Positions 39,001-47,938 of a DNA stretch of 64,000 nt are shown in pieces. How positions within the stretch are numbered: position 1 is the first letter of the stretch; each line of letters begins with the position of its first letter. A model generated the notes under the pieces. That model was not told the DNA's origin, made no database searches, and saw nothing but the letters and a program-made list of their open reading frames with translations. The translations under genes and the position numbers were made by a program. Origin of the DNA: Neospora caninum Liverpool (Eukaryota > Apicomplexa > Conoidasida > Eucoccidiorida > Sarcocystidae); NCBI RefSeq assembly GCF_000208865.1, contig NC_018390.1:723777-787776 (forward strand). The letters are read 5' to 3'.

Positions 39001-40734
39001 ATGGTTCCCCCGACGAGAAAGACTTCCAACTCCCTCGTAGTTGGAAAGAAGAAGAAGCGGTTCACGAAGGGATCGCCCCGTGTCACGAGCGGTCGGAACG
39101 CTCTGACGAAGACTACATGAGGTGAGTGACGTTTAAAACAACAAGTGTGAAAAACCGGTTCTAACCTCGTTCCGTATACGCCCGCTGTACACACCAGCTG
39201 TACGCTGCGGATAAAAGGAGCATCACACAAATTCTGGCTTGAATACATGTTCGTGTTGTTTACCCAGCGATATTCAACAAACCAGGCGCTGTGTGGTGGG
39301 AAGGCTGTCCCCTGGATTTATTTCTGCCAGTGATACTCCTGTAAAATTGCCTGCTGCTCCAGAGTTCGGGCAAGATGGAAGTCCTATGGTGCGGCAGGTG
39401 TTCTTTCTGCAACCTTTTTAAATTCTGCAGCAGCCCCGCGGTCCGCGCCTTCACAGATTGGGTGGAGCAGGTGCGAGTGGTCTTCGACTCCCAGGCGAGG
39501 GAGGCTGCAGCGTCTGGCATATCTGCAGGTGAGTTAGAAGCTAGGAACCGTCGAATTTCAGAACTTTGCAGGCCGTCCGAACGGGGTAGAACGCGCTCTA
39601 TCTAAGTGGCTGTGATGTCAAGTGTTGTGCAAAGAAAGATGCTGGTGCATCGTCCTGTGGTTCTGCCGACCTTTTGGTGCTTCTGGTTTCAGAACATTGA
39701 ATGTTGGCGTGGAGGGGTCTGAACCACAATATGGCAAGCGACGCGGCTTCTCGAGATGTTCAACTTCACTGGCGGTGGCCTAGTACCGGGAGCTAGCTGG
39801 CGGGATTCATTGCGTGTTTTTTTTTATAAAAACGTGAGGCGTAATGTTCTGTCGCCTTCTGAGGGAGGGCGGCGCTTGTCCATTCCCTTGCGCCTTTGAG
39901 GACTTTGTTTGGTATACAGAATCCCCCTCGTTTGTGACAAGTACCAACCAGATGTGTTGCGAATCTCCCGGGCGGCTGCAAAGTAGGACAGGCGGAGCTG
40001 CCCCAGCCTTACCGACGCGACCTCGAACTGCTGCAGGGAGCAGAGCAACTGCGCCACGTCACCCTCCAGGTACATGCGATTCTTTCGATTCTTCATGGTC
40101 CAGTGAAGCCTCTCCCGCCAAGTCAATCTACCCGCTTCGTCTCAGACGACAGTAACTTATATTCCAAACCACTCTTGAAAACCAAGAGGACACTCAAAGA
40201 CCACACGCACTGTAGTTGGTAGTCCACCTACAGCAAACGCAGGAAATAACAACAGTAGTTCAAGCTGGTATGTGTTGGTACACCCTGTTCAGGCGCGTCG
40301 AAGGGGGTGATAAGCCCTTCTCTGTCGGCGGGAATTACAGGCCAACGAATGGTTTCAGCGAGCAATGCAAGAGGTTACGCTGGTGTAACCAGTTACTCAC
40401 CGACTCTTAAGTCTAAGCGAACATTGAGGGGGCATGGAACAGGCGGTGGTTGGGGCATATTTTGCCCGTAAACAAACGTCTGCGCATTCGGGGAATCTAC
40501 TTGGTTCTTCTAGCCTGACTCGCCATAACTCAGACCAGAAACAAGCAGCAGGCAACAGGGTTCCCTTTTCTGGAGCTGGGTGTAGCCCTTTCCCAGCACG
40601 ACATTGCTGACGAGAGGGTGCGAATCTATTTGAAAAACGAGCGATGTGTGTCGTTTGTCATTTCCCGTGGTGCCCGGGCGATCATGCCAGATTTATCTTG
40701 TACCTTGACGGCACGTTCCCGCGCATCTCAATGA
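33004..40734 (+). CDS. Multi-exon coiled-coil protein with a basic helical module, unrecognised
   Basis: About 13 exons were traced by splice signal and phase: 33004-33342, 33957-34133, 34624-35175, 35526-35582, 35905-36022, 36768-36892, 37603-37650, 38092-38247, 38673-39121, 39268-39397, about 39431-39528, 39984-40069 and 40597-40734. The product is about 820 residues. Nearly all exons code for heptad-type helices (for example LKEQDAKIAQVAIEARQSST, VKDEVREELDREADRDDRLH, KADKRELDALANEAATRAQ). Exon 3 holds an Arg/Trp-rich helical segment (SRWKERAWIGARQRMACRSL, LFRIHLRRHFTGFQHMLAWE) unlike the rest. Exon 9 codes for a Ser/Arg-rich linker. The last exon codes for 45 residues (HDIADERVRIYLKNERCVSF onward) ending at TGA. 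One junction is unresolved: exon 10 ends in phase 0, but the best frame of exon 11 needs phase 2. The exon 3 start (TACAAG|ATT) and the exon 12 start (CAAAG|TAGG) are weak acceptors. A cytoskeletal or centrosomal role is possible but only inferred from the coiled coil. Confidence 0.65.
34338..34359 (+). other. Putative G-quadruplex motif in intron 2
   Basis: Four guanine runs of 3, 5, 7 and 3 separated by loops of C, CT and A fit the canonical G-quadruplex rule. They lie on the coding strand of the coiled-coil gene, within the intron between 34133 and 34624. Folding or function is not shown by the sequence alone. Confidence 0.55.
35285..35312. repeat. (AT)n microsatellite
   Basis: Uninterrupted AT dinucleotide array of about 14 units in the intron after exon 3 of the coiled-coil gene. 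Confidence 0.85.
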
Positions 40735-42585
40735 AAACAGGCCACACGATATAAACCCGTTGCACCGATAGAACTCTTACTCACCTAGGAATTTGAATAG
40801 GCAGGGTGACACGATATTTCTTGATGTGTTGTCTCTGCACCGTGTATCGCGTGCAAAACTCGCACGGCCGACACGCTTTTACGTCGGGTGCTGAGGCGCA
40901 GTGGTGTAAACTGGGCTTTGGATCCGTAGTCGAAAGTGTTTTCCCCGCTGTACGCTGAATACCTGATGATCAGAAAACTGTTTTTCCACTGTGTAGCGAA
41001 TCCTGTTTTGAGTAACCTCAAATCAACGAAATCATGGGGCTGTGCTGTAGGTGGCAGCGTACGCATCCGACACGTCTGTAAACAGAGACTCCGCCAGTTC
41101 TCACGTGGCAGCAATTTGACAGCTCTAACGCATTCTGCTACTCTCGGGTCCTTGTATGAACGCCGGAACCTTGGATCAGGTTCCGCGGTGATAGCTGGAG
41201 CATTAAACGCATGGGCATTTGTGTCCGACACGATTCGCTTTGGCACTCCAAGGCCTCTCGCCTCTGGAGGCACTTCCAGCGCAAAATGTGCAGTACAATC
41301 AACCGATTTCTCTGGTGCTTAGTGTTCGCGAGCTGGAGGAACTGTTTTCATCTTTAGCAAGGCCCGTAGCGCCAGGAGGCACATGGAAGTAGTAAAGAAT
41401 GAAATAATGCGGCGAGGGGGGCGGATCATTGATGCCGCCCCCCCCCCTCCCCCCATGATACCCCGACGGCATCTGCCACTGAGACAGTTGCAATGTGGAT
41501 CGGAAACATCATGCTTTTGTTTTCTTAAGGTAGGCCATGTTCTGTTGGTGATAGTGTAGCGATGGACACTGTTTTTTGGTAACGCAAAACGACAGGGCTT
41601 CTGAAGGCAAAGATGCGTGTACAACGTCTCGGCACTACAGGTGACCTGCGTAGCCGTCGCCCGCGTTTGTTTCCGAATTTGTTCCATTTGATAGCAGCAC
41701 AAGTGACCTGCGTAGCCGTCGCCCGCGTTTGTTTCCGAATTTGTTCCATTTGATAGCAGCTTCGTACGGCTTTTCAGACCAGTTCATACTTCGCCGTGTC
41801 TCTGAGCGAAGGACTCTTACGCTGGATGCTGACTGCTCAAGTGATACAGATTTTCTCATCTGCACAATTAGATCAAAGTATTGCACAGGAAGATGTCGAG
41901 TTGACTGTTAACCACTGAACAAAATCAAATCGTCGTCACCAGTTACCAGGATCTCTACTAGTAGAACTCCGCTCAAATTCCATTCAGTAACAGGAGCAGG
42001 ACAGCAACGATGAGGTCCGCAGCAAATACGGACGCCTTGTTTTTGGAAGGAGGGAACGGAAGGCCAGCATGGTTTTGAGACCTGTAGGTGTTTGTGTGTG
42101 TGTGCGTGTCTGTGTCGCCCGTCCTGCTAATTTGTTTTCCAGCCGGCGAGAAGGAAGCAGATCAGTTACTAATACAAGTTGTGTGCGACACTAATTCCTA
42201 GTAGATCACTGGTGAATATCTCTAATGAACATATTTTTGAGGCTACGGGCAAACGAGAGATGTTGGAAACCGTTAATATTCTGTCCCCGTCTTTGAGTGG
42301 AGAAGGCCCCGCTCCACTCGCATATCATTTACGGACCAGGATGTGGAGCTGACGGGCCACTCGTTTTAGGTGCATCTGGGCCCCTCACGAGTGGGGCAAG
42401 ATTCGTCGCGCGGGCAGCAAATCGGCAGGATGGCGGGCTGAGCGTCATCGTGTCAAAAGGGACTAAGGCTAGTCACACTGAAAAAATATAAAGAAGAACC
42501 GATAGGGACTGTAATAAGTGTTGCAAACGATCAACTAGGTCATCACGACTGCCACAAAAGAGATTCGAAAAAAACAGTATACATA
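40735..42585. other. Intergenic region with a tandem duplication
   Basis: This stretch lies between the stop of the coiled-coil gene (40734) and the acidic secreted-protein gene. It contains a 58-base exact tandem copy (41641-41760) and a C-rich tract near 41438-41456. Overlapping open frames on both strands at 40785-41322 lack a good ATG or family match. The right part should carry the promoter of the gene at 42586. Confidence 0.5.
41641..41760. repeat. Exact direct tandem repeat, 58-base unit, period 62
   Basis: The block starting GTGACCTGCGTAGCCGTCGC at 41641-41698 recurs without a mismatch at 41703-41760, separated by four bases (ACAA). Perfect identity outside a coding region suggests a recent local duplication or length polymorphism. 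Confidence 0.92.
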
Positions 42586-44049
42586 ATGGCGTTGTCTTTT
42601 TCAGCTGTGCGTGCATCACGCCTCGCGGTTGCCGTGTGCGTGATCGGGGTAATCTGCGCTTCGTATTACGGGTCTTGTGAGGACGTCATTGAGGTTGTTT
42701 CTCTCGGAACACCCAAAGACGCGGCACCAGTTGGTGCTGAAGATGCCAGCCTTCTCGAAAATTCGCTTGCTGGTGAAGAGGAATATACAGTCGCCGCACC
42801 TTCCAGCACTCAAGAACGCCAAGTGGCAGAAGTCGTTGAGAAAGAGATTCCAGTTGAGAGCACAGCCGATGAGGAAAATAAGACAGACGATGCAGAGCCA
42901 GCTGCAGCAAGTCGCAGACTGGACACAAACACTGAAGTTGAACCTATCAGCAATGAATCAGAAAACGAAACAAGCACCGAAAGCGACAAGACAACTCTCA
43001 CGGCGGACGCGGGTGTGATACCCGCTGAGTCTGACAATGCCACAGACGCCGCAAGCGCCGAAGAGGCTGTCGCCGTTGAAGGTGCGGAGTCATTTGTGGC
43101 TCCTGATGCATCGGAGAGAGTGCTGGCGCGCGAGGCAACAAGTCTTGAAGCCGGTGAAGAAGTCGAGACCGCCGAGTTCGCCGACACCCCCGCAAGATTG
43201 CTCGGTGCAGAGGAGGTCGTTGTCTCGGACAACAGTGAAGCTGATCTTCCGGACGCAGAGGAGGTTGCCCTGCTGAGTGAGAATGCGGATGCTGCAGCCC
43301 CCACCCCCGCTTCCGAGGGACTGACAGAAACAACTGGAAATATGGACGAAACGGAAGCTGCCCACAACCGGAGACTGAGGGGATCTCCGGAATCTGCTGA
43401 AGATGCCGAAACTGGTGTGAAGGTCGGCTCAGTTACGGAGATTGATCCCGAGGAGAACGCCACGGAAACTGGTGCCGCGGAAGAGGCCTCTGAGAGCTTC
43501 GAGGCCCCGGCCGAGGAAACAGCAGCATCGGATAGACGGCTCCAAGAAACAGAAGTCAGGGAATCCTACAAGTTGTCTGAAACGGAAGCGCATTCTGAGG
43601 AAGAAGAAAATGAAAATGTGGAGGGGGCACTACTCGAGCAAGAGGAGGTGGTGAAGAGTGCTGCGTCTGCTGAAGGGCCCGTGAACGAGGACGCGTCTCC
43701 CGCTGTCGTGGATACTGAAGCAGAACGGGACGTGGAACACGCTGAAACTGTGAGCGCCACTGTTTCACAGGAAATCGCAGGTGACAAGGAGTGCACGGCA
43801 GCCTGCGAGACAAACCTACATTGGGAAGAAACGCAAGAGTCAGCAAATGCGGAAGCAGGGGCAGAACCTGTTGTGGACGGTGAGGAGAAGGCGCGCGAGC
43901 TGGTCTCTGAAGAACCCTCGGAGAACAGTGAAGAGGAACCCGAGCAGTCAAGAACTCCTGACGTGGACGAAGATGCTTCTGACGCTGTGTCCCAGTTCGC
44001 CGAGGTTGCTGTAGAGATCTTGAGCGATGTGTACAGTGCCGATATCTGA
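42586..44049 (+). CDS. Acidic secreted protein with RRL/TEXEL-type motifs, dense-granule candidate
   Basis: Single-exon frame of 487 residues starting at ATAATGG. Residues 1-30 form a signal peptide (basic VRASR, then hydrophobic LAVAVCVIGVICASYYG). The rest is extremely acidic and Ala/Glu/Val/Ser/Thr-rich, almost free of aromatics, and probably disordered, with no transmembrane helix. Three spaced RRL motifs stand out: SRRLDT at 110, NRRLRG at 262 and DRRLQE at 317. The last fits the RRLxE form of the TEXEL motif, which in Toxoplasma is cut by the Golgi protease ASP5 in dense-granule proteins bound for the vacuole or host cell. Related R-L variants occur (ERVLARE, ARLLGAEE). A cysteine pair (KECTAACE, about 401-408) lies near the C-terminus. 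Signal peptide plus RRLxE makes a dense-granule effector or matrix protein the best guess. I cannot assign a named family; the internal position of the site, rather than near the N-terminus, is unusual but known in some substrates. Confidence 0.75.
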   Translation: MALSFSAVRASRLAVAVCVIGVICASYYGSCEDVIEVVSLGTPKDAAPVGAEDASLLENSLAGEEEYTVAAPSSTQERQVAEVVEKEIPVESTADEENKTDDAEPAAASRRLDTNTEVEPISNESENETSTESDKTTLTADAGVIPAESDNATDAASAEEAVAVEGAESFVAPDASERVLAREATSLEAGEEVETAEFADTPARLLGAEEVVVSDNSEADLPDAEEVALLSENADAAAPTPASEGLTETTGNMDETEAAHNRRLRGSPESAEDAETGVKVGSVTEIDPEENATETGAAEEASESFEAPAEETAASDRRLQETEVRESYKLSETEAHSEEEENENVEGALLEQEEVVKSAASAEGPVNEDASPAVVDTEAERDVEHAETVSATVSQEIAGDKECTAACETNLHWEETQESANAEAGAEPVVDGEEKARELVSEEPSENSEEEPEQSRTPDVDEDASDAVSQFAEVAVEILSDVYSADI

Positions 44050-46399
44050 GTCCACCATTTGCAAATTGCCGCGTCTGAGTTGGGGCTGCTTTTATGGTAC
44101 TCGTTTTATAACAATGAAGAGGAGGGAAAGAGCATTCATGTTTCTGGAAGCGCAAAGGCTTGAGACAGTGCCCCCCCCTTGATCTTGTTAGGCGCATCTG
44201 AATGATCGCCAAGACCATAACTGAAGACCATGAATGGACCGCCGGTTTTCCAACTTGCTTCACTACACAGTCAAACTCCATGTCGTAATTTTCTTCCCTG
44301 AGATCTTGTGCTCTTCCACGGATCCACTCAGATAGAGTGTAAATTCATACTAAAAACGTATATAAAAAGCGTGATGACGCCTGACGTTTTTGGTGAGCTG
44401 ACCTATCCGTCGAGGGGCCTTTCCGTCGATTGGGCTTTTCTAAAGACTGTTTAGTCATCTGCAAAAGCGTCTGGTGTTGTGTATGGTTCTCTTAAAGTTG
44501 GCGAAATTAGCATGACACAGTCTGCTTGAGAACTCGGTATGGCCGGCTCACGCCAGAGTCTTTCAGGGGACGCTCTTCGCTTCGTATACATAATTTGAAA
44601 CCTAGCGAAGTTTCTGTGGAATCAACACTTCACCATTTCTACGCGCCTCGGGAGATGGGTACGCGCTCAAAACCGCGTCCTTGAGAAGTATCTCCTTTAT
44701 GGCCAGCTACGTGGCTACGCATCTTGAAGGTTCATCGGGCGAATCCCGCAGCAAGAGGAAGCATGACACGTAACAGTTTTCTCATTAATGCTTTTTTGAA
44801 TTGTACTGTGCCTTCTATTTCGCAATGCTGGCGAGCACAGTGTAGTTCTGTTTCGGGTCGTACGGTCGTGTTTTCGGCATTAGAGCAGGGGCGCCGGATC
44901 AAAGCGTCGTCTTACTTAATCCTGCTTGCCAGACCGTAGCCAGATCGTTTTTACTTATTCGCGTCGGTACTAGTAATCAGAAAATTCATTCTGCACACGA
45001 ATGAACGTGGCTAAACACGCTATGACCAGATGCCCAGAAATCCCTCGGATGGCGGTGCACTGGCTTACGGAGATGCCGCCGCAGCCTAAGCGGAGACTCA
45101 CATATGCAACGAGACCGGTCAACGTACAGTAACACTTGCATGGGAAGACGGCATTTTAGTGTTTGGAGGAAATGAGTGAGGCAGCAGCGCTTTGCGACGG
45201 AGGGCCGTCTGCACACAACACCTCAGGCAATGCTGCTGTAGTTTTACTCTTCTCCAGCTGACCACGATCCCAGAAAGTCGGAACACTGGATTCACCGCCC
45301 CGATTCGCTCCGTGGAAGTGCATTGTTGCTCTGCCTCCTTCCGCATACGATGCAAGAAAGAGGGGTGGAATTTTCAAACTTCTCCCTGTCGAATTACCTC
45401 GGTTGGTGGAGTTTTTTTCCTTTCCCGAGCAGCGCTGAAACCTGCAATGACTTGCGTAGTGGCGCTCACCAGGAATGCAGTGGAATTTGACGTAGATAAG
45501 GTTACACGTGCAAACGCAACACGGAAAGACAGCGGACCCATGCTGATCACTCTGAACACGTCATTACAAAGGCGCGTGTATTCAGGGACTAGGTCTCTTC
45601 CGTAAACGCAAACACGTACGGTCCGTCAGTTTTTTCGGGCCTGCGGCTGCGCACAGCGGCTTTTGCCAGTCTATATACATTATTTTAAAAGAGTTTTATG
45701 TATTAGAGCAAGCATAACTGAAAGAACTGCCACAAAAAGCCATCCCCTGTTGCATCGAAGCTCTCCGGACACGTATTTACGTGGATATTCACAGTATGTA
45801 GTGTGGTACTGACACGCTGTGACCGCTTACGGCGTCTGCTGAAAGGAGTTTTGCTGCCGATTTATATGCGCGCGATACCTTTGTTTCTCTTTACAAGTTT
45901 GCGAGAAACCAAAATCTGTAATGCAAAGATAGACACACAACAGGCTCGTCCTTGAAGCCTGCAAATGACCACGACGTGCCTCTACATAAGGAAACCACCA
46001 GCATCTGTCAGGCCGAATATACAGGACGGAAAGTTTGAGCGCGTAAGCCGCGCGACCTCACGAGGAATAAAATTTTCTTCTCTTGTACCGAAGAGACTTG
46101 TAAACCATCCGCCATTTTGCACGCAAAACCCTCTCTCTATTCGTCACGGCTGGGTCTTGAAGGACTCAACGTAGGTTCAGGACACTGGCCGTGACGGCAC
46201 GAGTCGCAAGCAGCTGCTACCTTGGGGGGGCTTTTCTCGCTTGCTGCCGTGGCTGCCCAAAAACGGAAAGCTGTCGATAACACATCTTTTCTCCCGTCCC
46301 CGATCCTCTCTGTGTTTGCCCGCATACCATTCTACTTCTGTTATATGCATCTTTCCCGACCAAAACCGCATCCTTTCACCCGTCTTCCCACTTTGCACA

Positions 46400-46880
46400 C
46401 GACGCTTCTCGGCTGCTGTCAATCTTTTAAATGTGTAGCGGAAATCGAAATCAGCCGTCCCCCCCCTACTTCCCCCCTGTGCCGGCGGGTCTCGCACGAA
46501 CTTATCCGCGCCATATTGACGTTTTCTCTCCTACTCTTTGGGTTATAGCTTTGTGTCTCTCCCATGTCTGGCGTCGCAAACCCGCGTCTGCGTCGCTTTT
46601 CGGGGGCATGTGCACATCGTCCGTCTGAGGCTGTGCCGGGGCCCTTTCATTTCGCCCAGTTCACAAATGTGATTAGGCCGTCGCTGCTGACGGATAAAAT
46701 CTCCATACCAAAATCTTTGCTGAACTTTCGACCTCACCCGTTTTTTCCTGGCAACAAGGGCAACCCTCCGCACCCGACATCTCGGCTGCTGTTCTCATCT
46801 CCCGTGTGCGTATCGGGAACCAGCCGTAGGAGGCGCGTCCCCCCCCAGTGTCGGCGTGTCTATCACGAAGTTCCCTCGCA
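46400..46880. repeat. Degenerate direct repeat pair (tentative)
   Basis: Two segments about 370 bases apart share the same order of short blocks: TCTCGGCTGCTG, then CAGCCGT, a long C run, GTGCCGGCG or GTGTCGGCG, and TC.CACGAA. They lie at roughly 46409-46500 and 46783-46870. Similarity between blocks is low, so this may be an old duplication or chance in a pyrimidine-rich region. Confidence 0.3.
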
Positions 46881-47286
46881 CTCTATGGAGGCTCTTTTCG
46901 CCCTCTTCACCTAATGCAGCCATTCTTTTGTGACTGCTGTTAGGCGTTGCTGTGTACTTCGGCAGGCCCCGCATCGCCGTGTCACAGACGTAGCTGTACA
47001 TTGGTTCGCCGGATCCTGTTTAGCTCTTCATTCAACGTGAACGAAATCAGCGAATAGGAGGTACGCGACCGTTTCCAATCAAGGGGTCTACACAAACGTC
47101 TTTCCTCGTAATCAATCCATTGTGTTGTCTTCTACCATCGTTTTCACTTCTTTTGCCGTTTGAGGCTTCCAGGTCACCAGTAAGTCCGTCCGCGCATTGA
47201 ACCGACTTGGATTGAACAGAGCCCCCACTTTGCTTCTCGTCCTCTGTGCAGAAACACTTCGGCGACAAACGTCCACTGTGATTGGT

Positions 47287-47293
47287 AGAGACG
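47287..47293 (+). promoter_or_regulatory. AGAGACG (WGAGACG-type) element
   Basis: WGAGACG heptamers are described cis-elements in Toxoplasma promoters. This copy lies about 650 bases before the acetyl-CoA synthetase start codon. A 7-base match is expected by chance at this scale, so the call is weak. Confidence 0.2.
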
Positions 47294-47938
47294 CCGAGGC
47301 CCTTCCGCGTTCGAAATTCTGCACATCGCTGCGATTGCAGATCACGGGGTTTGACAGAACGCATCTGAAAGTTGAATCCGAAACAAGGATCACTTTCAAC
47401 TCCAAGCGAATCCAGCGGTCTTCTATCACATACAACTGTGTAAGACGCGCAATCTAGTTCGAGCAACTACGACGGGCTCTCCAAAATACGTGTTGGAGGA
47501 GGGCTGGTCATGTCTTCTATCAAAAAACTCGAAAAAATATTGCTCACATTTTATTTTACAGGGGATCCTGGCAGGAAGAATGCAGCACGAAGCAGTCCGT
47601 TTTTATACGTGATCTCCGGAGTATTCGCTGGCGCTGGGATTGCACACACTGCAGACGCCGGCCGTTGTCGGGGTCTTGGAATCTGCATCTCGTGTTCATG
47701 GATCCACTATCACGTTTCTATCGTGAATACTGGTAGGATTCAGTTGATAGTTGAGAAATCTACGTGGCGTTACAGGCTGTACACATGGCTTCTGGTACTT
47801 TGAGATCATACTAACGGCGAGAAGGGAAGTGTGTACGCACGCCCTGCCAGATGTCTTTTAGTGTGTTGATCTGCCTTCGGTTATTTCTCGTCTTTTTCTC
47901 CCCGTCTTCTCTGCGTCATTTCAAACACAGAAACAATC

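Larger units (their letters stand above)
44050..47938. other. 3.9-kb intergenic region upstream of acetyl-CoA synthetase
   Basis: No supported gene was found. Several overlapping frames of 60-140 codons occur on both strands (for example 45192-45605 and 46222-46914), but none has a recognisable product or consistent splice sites. The region must hold the 3' flank of the acidic secreted-protein gene and the promoter of the next gene. It shows one AGAGACG element and a faint degenerate repeat pair (see separate entries). Confidence 0.5.

Noticed and set aside
40785..41322. Overlapping open frames on both strands (162 and 128 codons) after the coiled-coil gene
   Set aside because: Neither has a good ATG near its 5' end, the two exclude each other, no family match is seen, and the preceding gene closes neatly at 40734.
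42810..43463. 217-codon minus-strand frame
   Set aside because: Serine/alanine-rich mirror of the acidic secreted-protein gene, which has a signal peptide and strong start on the plus strand.
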